Notes under the pieces: generated by a model
The model's database searches: none
What the model was told of the DNA's origin: nothing
Seen by the model: the letters and a program-made list of their open reading frames with translations, nothing else
In this document: in pieces, positions 37,344 to 47,078 of the stretch
Position numbering within the stretch: the stretch's first letter is position 1
How the letters are laid out: each line of letters starts with the position of its first letter
Assembly (NCBI RefSeq): GCF_900106535.1
Contig: NZ_FNOH01000007.1
Location: 248,001-312,000 of the forward strand
Origin: Myxococcus xanthus
GTDB lineage: Bacteria > Myxococcota > Myxococcia > Myxococcales > Myxococcaceae
Direction of reading: 5' to 3'
Length of the DNA stretch: 64,000 nucleotides
Program-made: the position numbers and the translations under genes

Positions 37344-38548
37344 TCAGAGGCCGTCCGGGTAGCAGAAGCCGTAGGTGCGGTCGTAGCCGCCACCCGCGAG
37401 CGGGTAGGACACGTAGCCCAGCTCCTCACCAGGGCCGCAGTCCGAGCGAGCACGGGTGTAGGGGAAGCAGGTGCCGCGGCCCGTGCCGTTCAGGTCGAGA
37501 CACACGCCGCGCGCGCCCTCGGCGCCGCAGAACTCCGCGTAGCCCAGGGTGCACTCCTCGCCGATGAGGGCCGGGTCGAAGTCGAAGCCACTGGCCACCT
37601 GCACGGCCTGCTCCTGGCACAGACCCTGGACGCCGCACACGGTGCCCGTGGGGCAACCCGGTTCGGCGGCCATGAAGTCACACGTGGCCATGCACGTGCT
37701 CGACGAACCCCAGGCCGTCGTACAGGCGTAGCCCTCCGCGCAGTCCGTGGCCGCCAGTTCGTACTCGCTGGTGGGCGCCGTGTACGTGCACGCCTCGCCG
37801 TGCGTCTTGGTGCCGAGCGACCGCTCCAGCGTGCCGTCATCCGCGGCGCGGTTGGTGGCCACGCAGGTGTGGCCGGGGATGTTCGCCGTCAGCGAGCCCT
37901 CGCGAGGGTCACACCCGCCGTTGCGGGCGGTGTTCCACGTCGCGAAGCGAATCCACCGGCACTCGCCGCCCGCCACCGGCTCGGTGCCGGTGTAGGGCGC
38001 GTACAGCGGCGGCGCGGCCACGGACTGGCGCAGCGTCACGTTGGCCAGCGCGCCAATCGTCTGCTGCGGCGTCAGCTTGAGCGCGAGCAGCAGCGTGCCC
38101 GACTCCGCCACGAAGGTCTTCGCCGTGGAGGTACCGGCGTCCTGGACACCCCAGACGCATTGTTCACACGTGAAGAGGTTGGTACCTCCAGTCGCCAGGT
38201 CATAGACGCCCGGCGCCGTATTCACATCCAGCCGGATACGGGCGACATCCGCCAGCGCCGGGTCGCCCTGGTCGGAGAACGAGCCGACGTAGGTCGGCTG
38301 CGAGCCATACTGCACCGGCGTCCGCTCGACACCGTTCGTCAGCTCGCCCATCGTGATTTCGGTACACCCGGCGGGCGGCGACAGCAGCGCCGCCTGCTCC
38401 TCCGCTGCGCGCAGCGTCTCCTGCTCAGCGGCAGGAGGCGGGGGTCCGCCGGCATCTCCGGCGCACCACAGCCCACCACCGCGGTCAGCAATGCCACACG
38501 CCAACGCCACCCACCTGTAAATGCAACTCCAGAACGTCGATTCGCCAT
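37344..38548 (-). CDS. Cys-rich secreted lipoprotein with apparent frameshift in the signal region
   Basis: The mature part (about 370 residues, Cys-rich, for example CEQCVWG, CDPREGS, CTTAWGSSSTCMATC, CGVQGLC) is open from 37344 to about 38510, but its own frame has no signal peptide. In another frame, starting at ATG 38548, there is MANRRSGVAFTGGWRWR followed by a hydrophobic stretch and a lipobox (VVGC), which then runs into low-complexity Arg-rich sequence. One extra base in the C5 run at 38440-38444 (minus strand) joins the lipoprotein signal to the mature frame as one gene. So either the gene carries a one-base deletion or the sequence has an error. Function unknown; family not recognised. 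Confidence 0.65.
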
Positions 38549-38685
38549 GAGGTCCCGTCCAGTTGCCATCCCGGCCATTCGGCTTGCCTCGATTGATTCA
38601 AGGCAAAGCGAGAATTAGTCGCAGGGTCTGACATCGAACAACTGCTGCTCCCGTGTTCCGGGGCCCTGCATTCACCTGACGAGAC

Positions 38686-39150
38686 CTATGGCCGGAAGCG
38701 CACGACGCTCACGTCGAGGGCGCCAGCTTCCACATCCAGGACCTGGCGCATCAGCTCCAGCGCGCGTGCTTCATCAAAGCTTCCGGAGCCCGCGCCAATG
38801 ACGGGGAAGGCGACGGAGCGAAATCCCTGCTCGCGGGCCTTCGCCAGGGCATTGCGGACCGAGTCCTGGATGGAGCGCTCCGAGGCGCGCCACAGCATGT
38901 CGATGCCCGCCACGTGGATGATGGCTTTGAATGGCAACCGCCCGGCGGAGGTCACCACCGCCGAGCCCAGGGGCATGGGGCCTGCCCTCGCCACCTCGCG
39001 GAAGGGCCCGACCCCGCCCCGGCGCTTGATGGCGCCGGACACTCCCTGCGGCAGCAGCAGCCACCAGGGGATGATGTTCCGGTTCCAGGCATTGACGATG
39101 GCCTCCACCGGCTGGTCCAGCAAATCCCCTTCGACGACAGAGACGGGCAT
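38686..39150 (-). CDS. Macro-domain protein (ADP-ribose binding or deacylase)
   Basis: Single-domain protein of 154 residues with a macro fold: GDLLDQPVEAIVNAWN at the start (ADP-ribose Asp and Asn), GVSGAIKRRGG for the loop usually read as GVAGAIHRAAG, and VAFPVIGAGSGSF for the phosphate loop. Macro proteins bind or hydrolyse ADP-ribose esters and O-acetyl-ADP-ribose. The variation in the second loop makes catalysis uncertain. It has no evident operon partner. Confidence 0.82.
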   Translation of the reverse strand: MPVSVVEGDLLDQPVEAIVNAWNRNIIPWWLLLPQGVSGAIKRRGGVGPFREVARAGPMPLGSAVVTSAGRLPFKAIIHVAGIDMLWRASERSIQDSVRNALAKAREQGFRSVAFPVIGAGSGSFDEARALELMRQVLDVEAGALDVSVVRFRP

Positions 39151-39198
39151 GGCGCGGACTCTAGCGCCAGCCCGCCTCGGATGGGGGTGCCTGGGGGC

Positions 39199-42100
39199 TC
39201 AGTCGCACGCGTGCGTGTGCGTGTGCTCCGTGGCCTTGGGGCTCCAGCCTTCGTTCCCGTCCTTCTCGAAGAAGAACTTCGCGCGCGTGCGCTGGCGCGT
39301 CCCCACCTCGTTGAGCGTGGCCGCGTCGTACAGGCGCCCGTTCACCATGGTGTAGCGCACCGAGCGGCTGTGCTTGAGGTCCTGCAAGGGATTGCCATCC
39401 AGCACGATGAGGTCCGCCAGCTTGCCCTCTTCCAGCGAGCCAATCTCCCCGTCCAGGCCCAGGTAGCGCGCCCCACTCAGCGTCGCCGAGCGCAGCGCCT
39501 GGAGCGGCTTCATCCCGCCATGGCCGAACATCCAGACCTCCCAGTGCGCCGCCAGGCCTTCTCGCTGGCCGTGCGCGCCCAACTGCACGCTCACGCCCGC
39601 GTCACTCAGCTCGCGCGCCACGGTGGCGGCGGCGAAGTGGTTGAACTCGTCGTCCGGCACGTGCATGGACGGCCGACGGCTGCGCGCATCCACCACCCGG
39701 CGCGGGACGAAGGACAACAGGCGCTCGTCCTCCCACACGTTCGTCTTCTGGTACCAGTAATTCTCACCCCAGACGCCGCCGTAGGCCACGCCCAGCGTCG
39801 GCGTGTAGCCGGTGCCGCTCTTGCCCCACAGCTGCTTCACGTCCGCGTAGATGCGCGCCACCGGAATCGCGTGCTCCACGCCCGTGTGCCCGTCCACCAC
39901 CATCGTCAGGTTGTGCTGGAGCAGTGAGCCGCCCTCCGGCACCACCAGCATGTCCAGCTCGCGCGCCGCCTGGAGCACCTTCTGCCGCTGGTCTCTGCGC
40001 GGCTGGTTGTAGCTCTTCACGCTGAAGGCTCCCATGGCCTTCATCCGCCGCAGGTGCGAGCGCGCGTCGTCCACCGTTTCAATGGGCGCGCGGTAGCCCG
40101 CGCCGGACGCGCCGTAGAGGATGGTGCCCGTGGAGAAGATGCGCGGCGCCACCACGCCGCCCGCTCGGGCCAGCTCACTGGCGGCGAACACCTCTTCCGA
40201 CGTGTTCGACGGGTCGTGCAGCGTCGTCACACCGAAGGCCAGGGACGACGCATGCACCCAGCTCTGCTCGGGCATCAGCCCGTCCATGCCCATGGCCCCA
40301 TGCCAGTGCACGTCGATGAGGCCGGGCATCAACGTCTTGCCCTTCACATCCACCACCTTCGCCCCGGACGGCACCTGCACCTTGCCCACCGGACCCACGG
40401 CGACGATGCGGTTGTTTCGCACCACCACCACGCCCTGCTCGATGACCTCGTCACCCTTCATGGTGATGACGCGGCCCCCCACCAGGGCCAGCGTGCCCTC
40501 CGGCACGTCCGCCTTCACCGGGAAGGAGAGGTCCACGCCCTTCTCCGGCGCCTCCGGCAGCTTCTCCGGCGCACCGTCGATGAAGGCGAAGCTCTCCTTC
40601 AGCGCGCGCGTGAAGAGCTCGGGCCCCAGCGCCCAATGCAGGCGCTGGCTGTCGCCGGACCAGTGCAGGTACTCGCCCGCGTCCCGGCTCACCTTCGCCA
40701 GCGGCAGCGCCTTCGCGCCGGGCCCCACCGTGGCCGACTTCGCGCCCAGTGCGAAGGGGACGACGAAGGCGTTGAAGTTCTCCCGGAACGCCACCCACCG
40801 CTCGTCCGGGGAGACGCGCAGCTCGGTGGCCTCCGCGCTGGTCAGGTGCGTGCGCTCCTCGCTCCCGCTCAGCCCGATGCTCTTCAGGGAGCGGACGTCC
40901 TCCTTCTCCTTGTGTTCCACGTGCAGGAAGTACACGCGGTCCGAGCGCGCGCCGAAGTGCGGCTGCTCACCGTCACGCGCCAGGCGCTTCGGCGCGCCGC
41001 CACCTGCGGGCATGGCGAACAGGCCCGTGTTCCGGCTCCACAGCCCGGGCATCAAGTAGCCGTCCCCGGACGCGCGGTACACCAGCGTCTTGCCGTCCGG
41101 GCTGAGCGCGGGCTCCACGTAGTAGCCCGGCTGCTGCGTCAGCACCTTGCCCTCGCCGCCGGTGGTGGGCACCACGCGGATGGTGCCCAGCTTCTCGTCG
41201 TCCCATGTCGTGTAGACGATGGAACGCCCGTCCCGGGAGAACGACGGATAGAACTCCAGGTGGTCATCCTGCTTCGTCAGGCGCCGGGGCGTGCCCGCCG
41301 GCAGCTGCTTCACGTACAGCTTACCCAGCGCCTGGTACACCACGCGGTCTCCCTTGGGGGACACCTGCACCCAGCGCAGCATCTTCGTGGAGAAGCGCTC
41401 GGGGGCCACCGCCTGCGGGCTGCGCACCGCCTCGAAAATCGTGCGCGTGCCCCGCACTCGGAAGGCGATGGGCGTCACCTTCTTCGTGGCCACGTCGATG
41501 CGGTGCAGCTTGCCGCCCGCCCAGAAGACAATCGCCTTGTTGTCCGGCGTCCACGCCATGCCCGGATACACGCCGTGGATGGCCCACGTCTCCTGCATGT
41601 CCCGGTCGAGCCCGTCGTACAGCGGGCGCTCCGCGCCGGACGCCACGTCGGTGACGTAGAGCACGCTCTTGGCGCGCACCCGGCGGACGAAGGCCAGCTG
41701 CTTGCCGTCACGTGACGGCGTGGGGCGGATGGCGCCGCCGGGGCCCGTGATGAAGGGCTCGATTTCCTTCGTCTCCAAATCCAACCGCTGGATGGCGTAG
41801 ATCTGTCCGTTGGGGTCCTTGTTGTATTCGAAGCTCTTCCCCGGCGAGACGTCCTGGCTGAAGTAAACGTGGCGCCCGTCGGGTGAGAAGGCGGGCTCGC
41901 CCAAATCCTTCTGGTCGTTGGTGCGCTCGGTGAGCTGCACGCCCTCGCCGCCGGCGCGGTGGTACATCCACACCTCGCCCGCGCCCAGCGAACGCCGCGC
42001 GGTGAAGTGCTTGCGCGCCACGATGAACTGCCCGTCCGGGCTCCACGCGGGGCTGTTGAGCAGGCGGAACTTCTCCTCCGTCACCGCCCGTGCATTCGAG

Positions 42101-42606
42101 CCGTCCCGGTCCACCACCCAGATGTTGTCTCCGCCGCCCCGGTCACTGGTGAAGACGATGCGCTTGCCGTCCGGGCTGAAGCGCGGCTGCATGTCCCATG
42201 CGACGCCGGACGTCAGTGCCTTCGCTTCGCCGCCGCCCATGGGCAGCACGTAGATGTCCCCCAGCAGGTCGAAGACGATTTCGTCTCCGCGCGGGCTGAC
42301 GTCCACGTTCATCCACGTGCCCTCGGTGACGTCGATGTTCACTTGGCGGGCGGGGAAGCCCGGCGCGTCCACCTTCCAGGTGTCTCCCCCTTCCTTCTCC
42401 GCCTTCTGCGCGGCCTCACCGGACGGCGGACGCGGGGCGTCTACCTCGGCGGCGCGGGCCGCGTCGCGCGCGGCGTCCTTCGTGTCGGGTGCCGGCCGTG
42501 GCGGGTCCTGCCGGACCGCGGGAGGCTTCGCCGGAGCCTGCTGCGCGGCCATGGGCGCGGCGGGCAGCAGCAGGACGGCGAGGAGGGAGGAGGTCAGTCG
42601 TTTCAC
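39199..42606 (-). CDS. Exported TolB-type propeller fused to an amidohydrolase
   Basis: Secreted protein of 1135 residues: signal peptide (LLAVLLLPAAPMAAQQ), Pro/Ala-rich linker, then a WD40/TolB-like beta-propeller (about 80-680) with repeated FSPDGKRIVFTSDRGG, PAWSPDGQFIVA, LSPDGKTLVYRA motifs, and a metal-dependent amidohydrolase of the imidazolonepropionase/dipeptidase type (about 700-1110). His767 and His769 in DVHWHG form the HxH metal site; GVEHAIPVA and LGAHGQREGL provide later histidines, and SLEEGKLADLIVLDGNP ends the domain. Such fusions probably hydrolyse peptides or cyclic amides in the periplasm. The C-terminus ends with a short His-rich tail (EHTHTHAC). Confidence 0.85.
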   Translation of the reverse strand: MKRLTSSLLAVLLLPAAPMAAQQAPAKPPAVRQDPPRPAPDTKDAARDAARAAEVDAPRPPSGEAAQKAEKEGGDTWKVDAPGFPARQVNIDVTEGTWMNVDVSPRGDEIVFDLLGDIYVLPMGGGEAKALTSGVAWDMQPRFSPDGKRIVFTSDRGGGDNIWVVDRDGSNARAVTEEKFRLLNSPAWSPDGQFIVARKHFTARRSLGAGEVWMYHRAGGEGVQLTERTNDQKDLGEPAFSPDGRHVYFSQDVSPGKSFEYNKDPNGQIYAIQRLDLETKEIEPFITGPGGAIRPTPSRDGKQLAFVRRVRAKSVLYVTDVASGAERPLYDGLDRDMQETWAIHGVYPGMAWTPDNKAIVFWAGGKLHRIDVATKKVTPIAFRVRGTRTIFEAVRSPQAVAPERFSTKMLRWVQVSPKGDRVVYQALGKLYVKQLPAGTPRRLTKQDDHLEFYPSFSRDGRSIVYTTWDDEKLGTIRVVPTTGGEGKVLTQQPGYYVEPALSPDGKTLVYRASGDGYLMPGLWSRNTGLFAMPAGGGAPKRLARDGEQPHFGARSDRVYFLHVEHKEKEDVRSLKSIGLSGSEERTHLTSAEATELRVSPDERWVAFRENFNAFVVPFALGAKSATVGPGAKALPLAKVSRDAGEYLHWSGDSQRLHWALGPELFTRALKESFAFIDGAPEKLPEAPEKGVDLSFPVKADVPEGTLALVGGRVITMKGDEVIEQGVVVVRNNRIVAVGPVGKVQVPSGAKVVDVKGKTLMPGLIDVHWHGAMGMDGLMPEQSWVHASSLAFGVTTLHDPSNTSEEVFAASELARAGGVVAPRIFSTGTILYGASGAGYRAPIETVDDARSHLRRMKAMGAFSVKSYNQPRRDQRQKVLQAARELDMLVVPEGGSLLQHNLTMVVDGHTGVEHAIPVARIYADVKQLWGKSGTGYTPTLGVAYGGVWGENYWYQKTNVWEDERLLSFVPRRVVDARSRRPSMHVPDDEFNHFAAATVARELSDAGVSVQLGAHGQREGLAAHWEVWMFGHGGMKPLQALRSATLSGARYLGLDGEIGSLEEGKLADLIVLDGNPLQDLKHSRSVRYTMVNGRLYDAATLNEVGTRQRTRAKFFFEKDGNEGWSPKATEHTHTHACD

Positions 42607-42766
42607 CAGAAGTCCTCTTGAGGGAGAAGCCGTGTGTCGGGTGGCGGAGACTATCCGGCCCCGAGGGGCTGTTGGATGCCGGCCGAGAACAGGCGAACAG
42701 GCGAGCCTCTTCCGGGGCGTGTAGGCTCACGCTCGCCGAGCAGCACTGATTCCGGGGGGAGTCTCC

Positions 42767-43768
42767 ATGCAGACGCGTCAGAAGCTCGCCGTGCTCGTCA
42801 TCCACGGCATTGAAGTGGATGATCCGGGTCTCTATGACACCGCCGTACGCCTGCTGCGCCAGCACTTCGCGCAGCACGCGGGGGCCGGGCCGGACACACT
42901 CGCCGTCGAAACGGTGAACTGGGCCTCCGTGCTGGAAGGTGCGGAGAAGGACCTGCTCGCCCGCTACGCCCCGGCCGACGCGGACACGTACTGGAAATCC
43001 CTCTATGACAGCGTGCGCACGGTGAACCAGGGTCACGAGTCCGCGCTCGTGCCGATGATGCTCCGCTTGATGCGGCCGTCCCTGCGCGGCATGGACCTGC
43101 GCTACCCCGGCCTGCGGTGGATGCTGGTGCACTTCGTGGGCGACATCATCGCCTACCAGACGAACCCCGCCGACCCGGACGTCTACACGGGCATCCACCG
43201 CAAGGTCGCCGAGGCCCTGGGCCGCCTGCGCCAGCAGGCCGGTGACACCGCTCCGCTCTGCGTCATCGCGCACAGCCTGGGCAGCGTCATCGCCAGCAAC
43301 TACTTCTACGACTTGCAGGCTCAGCGACTGGCCGGGCGGGACATCATCGAGGAGACGGTGCGCGCGGCCCAGGGCAGCTCGCCCCTGGAGCGCGGCGAGA
43401 CGCTCAGCCACTTCTACACGCTGGGCAGTCCCATGGCCCTGTGGAGCCTGCGCTATCCCCACGCGGAGCTCGACCAGCCCGTGCAGGTCCCCGCGCCGGA
43501 GCTGGCACGCCACCATCCGGGGCTTCGCGGACGGTGGCTCAACTTCCACGACGAGGACGACGTGTTCGCCTGGCCGCTCCAGGCCCTCAGCGCCGCCTAT
43601 CACGCCGCGGTCGAGGACCGCGCCGTGAGCGTGGCGGGCCCGCTCTTCTCGTGGACACCCCTGGTCCACCCCTTCTACTGGTCGGATGACGCGGTGATGC
43701 GGGACATCGGCACGTCGCTTGCCGGCGCGTGGGTGCAGCTCTCCAGCGCCGCGGCCGTGGCCTCCTAG
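42767..43768 (+). CDS. Alpha/beta-hydrolase-fold protein of unknown substrate
   Basis: Cytoplasmic protein of 333 residues. It opens with LAVLVIHGIEVDDP (oxyanion-hole HG) and has the nucleophile elbow IAHSLGSVIAS with Ser170; FHDEDDVFAWPL may hold the acidic residue and LVHPFYWSDD a later catalytic His. The layout matches serine lipase/esterase-type hydrolases, including chemotaxis-annotated homologues, but there is no chemoreceptor domain. GGGGGAG precedes the ATG. It is alone on its strand, followed by thioesterase genes 68 bases on. Confidence 0.7.
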   Translation: MQTRQKLAVLVIHGIEVDDPGLYDTAVRLLRQHFAQHAGAGPDTLAVETVNWASVLEGAEKDLLARYAPADADTYWKSLYDSVRTVNQGHESALVPMMLRLMRPSLRGMDLRYPGLRWMLVHFVGDIIAYQTNPADPDVYTGIHRKVAEALGRLRQQAGDTAPLCVIAHSLGSVIASNYFYDLQAQRLAGRDIIEETVRAAQGSSPLERGETLSHFYTLGSPMALWSLRYPHAELDQPVQVPAPELARHHPGLRGRWLNFHDEDDVFAWPLQALSAAYHAAVEDRAVSVAGPLFSWTPLVHPFYWSDDAVMRDIGTSLAGAWVQLSSAAAVAS

Positions 43769-43836
43769 CGTGGCGTTGCGGGCCCCCGTCAAAACACAGT
43801 GCGCCAGGCGGCCCTGAATCTGGTATCGCGCCCCTC

Positions 43837-44289
43837 ATGTCGGACGACTTCACGCTTCCTGAAGACAAGGCCGAGCGGATGGAGCGCTGCGCGATCTTCT
43901 ACACCGACGTCGTGCCCCACAATCACGCGCTGGGGCTGCGGCTGGTGGACATCCGCGCCGCCGAGGCCACCGTCGAGCTGCCCTACGCGGAGAACCTCGT
44001 CGGAAACCCGGAAACCGGCGTCATCGCCGGCGGCGCGGTGACGACGCTCATCGACGCCACCTGCGGCACCGCCGTTTTCCTCAGGCTGGGCCGCTTCGCC
44101 CCGCTCGTCACGCTGGACCTGCGCATCGACTACCTGCGCCCCGCGCGGCCCGGCATCGTTCTCACCTGCGTGGCCGAGTGCTACCGGCTCACCCGCCAGG
44201 TGGCCTTCGTCCGCGCGTTCGTCCACCAGGGCGACCCGGGCCACCCCGTGGCTTCCGCCCAGGGCACCTTCATGCGGACAGAGGAATGA
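43837..44289 (+). CDS. PaaI/hotdog-fold thioesterase 1
   Basis: Protein of 150 residues of the hotdog thioesterase family: HNHALGLRLVDI, the catalytic-loop GNPETGVIAGGAVTTLID with the acidic Asp on the central helix, and LDLRIDYLRPARPG. It would hydrolyse an acyl-CoA thioester in the cytoplasm. ATG 43837 fits the usual N-terminus. The stop codon overlaps the start of a second thioesterase gene (ATGA), so the two proteins may form a hetero-oligomer. Confidence 0.8.
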   Translation: MSDDFTLPEDKAERMERCAIFYTDVVPHNHALGLRLVDIRAAEATVELPYAENLVGNPETGVIAGGAVTTLIDATCGTAVFLRLGRFAPLVTLDLRIDYLRPARPGIVLTCVAECYRLTRQVAFVRAFVHQGDPGHPVASAQGTFMRTEE

Positions 44290-44750
44290 CGACCATGTCC
44301 GAGTCCACGACGCCTCCCCTCGCCGAGTTGGTGCGCCAGGTACGCAAGACGCGCGAGTACAAGCGCCTCACCGACGCCATCCCCTACACGCGTTTCATGG
44401 GCATCGGCGTGGAGAACCTCGCCGGCGAGATGCTCTGCCGCATGGCCTTCAACCCGAGGAACATCGGCAACAGCCTGATTCCCGCCCTTCACGGCGGCAC
44501 GCTCGGCGCGCTGCTGGAATCCGCCGCCGTCTTCGAGCTGCTGCTGCAGACGAACACCGAGCGCGTGCCGAAGGTCATCTCGCTCACGGTGGACTTCCTT
44601 CGCTCCGGCAAGCCGCAGGACACCTTCGCCAAGGCGTTCGTCACCCGCCAGGGCCGACGCGTGGCCAACGTCCGGGTGGATGCGTGGCAGGACGACCGCA
44701 CGCGGCCCATCGCCAGCGCGCACGCGTTGTTCCTGCTGTCAGAGCCGTAA
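44286..44750 (+). CDS. PaaI/hotdog-fold thioesterase 2
   Basis: Protein of 154 residues, also hotdog fold: IPYTRFMGIGVENL, the central helix after LIPALHGGTLGALLESAA with Glu at the catalytic position, and SLTVDFLRSGKPQDT. It overlaps the upstream thioesterase gene by four bases (ATGA). A second ATG three codons on (44295) is possible. The pair differs in the active-site region (Asp versus Glu), suggesting one may be regulatory or of different chain preference. Confidence 0.8.
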   Translation: MTTMSESTTPPLAELVRQVRKTREYKRLTDAIPYTRFMGIGVENLAGEMLCRMAFNPRNIGNSLIPALHGGTLGALLESAAVFELLLQTNTERVPKVISLTVDFLRSGKPQDTFAKAFVTRQGRRVANVRVDAWQDDRTRPIASAHALFLLSEP

Positions 44751-44907
44751 GCCTTCCGGGAGTGGAGCCGCTGACGGCGGGATGCCCTCGAAACCCCGGA
44801 GGCACTGAGACAGGAGCCCTCGCCCCGCTGCCCGCCCCCCTTGCTCCGCGACATCCTCCGCCTCCACCTTCAGTTTGATGTCTCGCTCGGGACATGGGAG
44901 GCAGGCG

Positions 44908-45639
44908 ATGAAGCGATGGATGGGTGGCGTGGTGGCGGGCGCGCTCGCACTGGGCGGCGGCGCCCTGGCGCAGCAGAACGGCACGGACGACACGGAGAGC
45001 ATGGTCCGCATGGGCCGTCCGGAGGCCATCGACCAGGGGCAGGCCCCGGAGCCGTTCGAGGAAGGCACAGGGGGCGCCGGTTCCCAGGGCACTCCGCCTG
45101 ATGCGCGCGGCGTGGCGCTGCTGCGGCAAGGCCTGCTGCCCATCCCCACCGACGAAAAGGCCTTCCTCGACGAGCTCCACCAGGCCAACCAGCAGGAGGT
45201 GAAGCTGGGCCGGCTCGCACAGCGGCAAGGCAGCTCCCAAGGCGTGAAGGACTACGGCGCGCGGCTGGTGAAGGACCACGGGCAAGCAGACCAACGCCTC
45301 ATGGCCTACGCCCGGAAGCAGAACCTGACGCTGGCCGAGCCCCAGGCGGACACCGACTTCGCCAGGACGATGGAGCGCGCGGAAGAAGCGTCGATGGCGA
45401 AACTCCAGTCCCTCCAGGGCCCCGCGTTCGACCGCGCCTTCCTGGCCGCCATGGTGGGCGACCATGACGCGGACATCGCCAAGGTGATGGCGGGTCAGCA
45501 GCAGTTCTCCGGCAACGCCGGGCTGCAAGCGCTGCTCGGCGACACGCTGCCCACGCTGCGCGAACACCGGCAGCAGGCGTACCGGCTGCTGGGACAGGAA
45601 ACTCCCCGCCAGGCACGCAGGGCTCCCGGCGGACGCTGA
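44908..45639 (+). CDS. Secreted DUF4142 protein
   Basis: Exported protein of 243 residues. Signal peptide MKRWMGGVVAGALALGG ending near ALAQQ. The DUF4142 ferritin-like helical domain occupies about 85-230: FLDELHQANQQEVKLGRLA, QGVKDYGARLVKDHGQAD, and a late FLAAMVGDHDADIAKV. The family is widespread in the periplasm, of unsettled function. The ATG is preceded by GGGAGG. The stop codon converges with the kinase stop inside a 14-bp palindrome. Confidence 0.8.
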   Translation: MKRWMGGVVAGALALGGGALAQQNGTDDTESMVRMGRPEAIDQGQAPEPFEEGTGGAGSQGTPPDARGVALLRQGLLPIPTDEKAFLDELHQANQQEVKLGRLAQRQGSSQGVKDYGARLVKDHGQADQRLMAYARKQNLTLAEPQADTDFARTMERAEEASMAKLQSLQGPAFDRAFLAAMVGDHDADIAKVMAGQQQFSGNAGLQALLGDTLPTLREHRQQAYRLLGQETPRQARRAPGGR

Positions 45640-45647
45640 CGTCAGCG
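45634..45647. terminator. 14-bp palindrome containing both convergent stop codons
   Basis: CGCTGACGTCAGCG spans the two TGA stop codons of the convergent DUF4142 and kinase genes, only two bases apart. It could help end transcription from both sides, but it has no loop or T tract, so this is weak. Confidence 0.25.
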
Positions 45648-47078
45648 CGCGGTGACGTCCAGGACTCGGGACTTCATCTCCCCGGCGTGACTCCACGTAA
45701 TCAGGTCCGTGCTGCCCTCCTCCTTCCCCTTCAGACGCACCACGCCCTGACGCGGCACGGTGACTTCGACGAGGCTCGGTTCGCCCACCGCGATGCGCTG
45801 GAGTCCAGGAACGGCCAGTTCGTGCACGTCGCCGACGCGCAGGACAATCAGCGATGCGGCCATACGCCCGAGGCTCTCGGCTCGCGGCGTGGCGGCGTCG
45901 GACTGGAACAGAAAAGACGGCTTCCACAGGAGCACGCCCAGGACCACCAGGGAACCCGCTCCCGCCAGGGCCAGGATGCCCCGGCGGCCCCATGCCGGCG
46001 AAGGCAGGGAGAGCGCCGCCATCAGCGCCTCCATGCTGGGGAAGCGGTCCTCGGGCGCGTTCGCGAGCCCCCGCGCCAGCGCGGTGCGGAGATGCCTCGG
46101 CACGCTCGACGTTCGCGGTGCGGCGGAGGCAGCAAGGTGGCCGGGACGCTCACCGTGGAGCGCTTCGTGGAGCGCGACGCAAAAGCTGTACTGGTCGCCG
46201 CGGGCGTCCACGGCCCTTCCCGCGCGCTGCTCGGGAGACATGTACGCCGGCGTTCCCGCGGCCTGCCCCCACTCCGTGAGCATGGAGGCCTTCGATGCAC
46301 CCTCGCTCACACCGGCCGGCGCCTCGGGAGACTCGCCCGTGCCGCGCCTCGCGAGCCCGAAGTCCGTGACGCGTACCCGGCCGTCCCGCCCCACCAGCAC
46401 GTTGGACGGCTTGAAGTCACGGTGCACCACCCCCGCGCGATGGGCAGCGGCCAGCCCCGCTCCCGCTGCCAGGAAGACATCCAACACGTCCCGCCATGGA
46501 CGCTCGCGTTCCCGAAGCCAGTCCGCGAGCGTCGTGCCGTCCACCCACTCCATGGCCAGGAAGTCGTGCCCCTCCGCCGTCCCCAGCTCGAAGAGTGGCA
46601 GCACGTTGGGATGCGAGAGCCGCGCCATGGCCTGGGCCTCGCGAAGCAGCCGCTCACGACCCTGGTCCTGCGCGCCCGCGAGCAGCGGCCTCAACAGCTT
46701 GAGCGCCACCCGCCGCCCCAGCCGCAGGTCATCCGCCGCGTACACCACGCCCATCCCTCCCATGCCCAACACGCCCTGCAGCAGATAGGCCCCCAGCCGC
46801 GTCCCTGGCGGCAGGACCGGCTCCTCCCGCGCGTCCGGCAACGTCGCCGCGCCCGTGTCCCACCGCGTGGGCGCCTCCGCCTCACGCTCAACGACGACTG
46901 CGCCCGGCAGAGAGGAACTGGCCGCCACCGCCGCCACCAACGCCCGGCAGTCCGCGCAACCGTCGAGGTGCGCTTCCACCACCGCCACCTTCCCCACGGG
47001 AGCCGAGCCACTGACGAAGGCCGCGAGCAGGTTCTCATCCGGACATGCGGACATCGGAGGACGGTGCAGCGAGTTCAT
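45642..47078 (-). CDS. Membrane Ser/Thr kinase with zinc anti-sigma motif and periplasmic pilus-N domain
   Basis: Protein of 478 residues. Order: anti-sigma zinc motif (His37-x3-Cys41-x2-Cys44), PknB-like kinase (about 95-350) with LGMGGMGVVY, Lys127, catalytic Asp221 in HRDFKPSN and DFG 239-241, one membrane helix (366-386), then a periplasmic domain (408-478) of the pilus-formation N-terminal type, VGDVHELAVPGLQRIAVGEP...GSTDLITWS. The kinase would sense envelope state and may act on a sigma factor. ATG 47078 is preceded by GAGG nine bases upstream; a further frame to 47612 has no coding character. A small secreted protein made only of the same periplasmic domain, and a TIGR03001-type sigma gene, lie within 2.5 kb. 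Confidence 0.88.
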   Translation of the reverse strand: MNSLHRPPMSACPDENLLAAFVSGSAPVGKVAVVEAHLDGCADCRALVAAVAASSSLPGAVVVEREAEAPTRWDTGAATLPDAREEPVLPPGTRLGAYLLQGVLGMGGMGVVYAADDLRLGRRVALKLLRPLLAGAQDQGRERLLREAQAMARLSHPNVLPLFELGTAEGHDFLAMEWVDGTTLADWLRERERPWRDVLDVFLAAGAGLAAAHRAGVVHRDFKPSNVLVGRDGRVRVTDFGLARRGTGESPEAPAGVSEGASKASMLTEWGQAAGTPAYMSPEQRAGRAVDARGDQYSFCVALHEALHGERPGHLAASAAPRTSSVPRHLRTALARGLANAPEDRFPSMEALMAALSLPSPAWGRRGILALAGAGSLVVLGVLLWKPSFLFQSDAATPRAESLGRMAASLIVLRVGDVHELAVPGLQRIAVGEPSLVEVTVPRQGVVRLKGKEEGSTDLITWSHAGEMKSRVLDVTAR

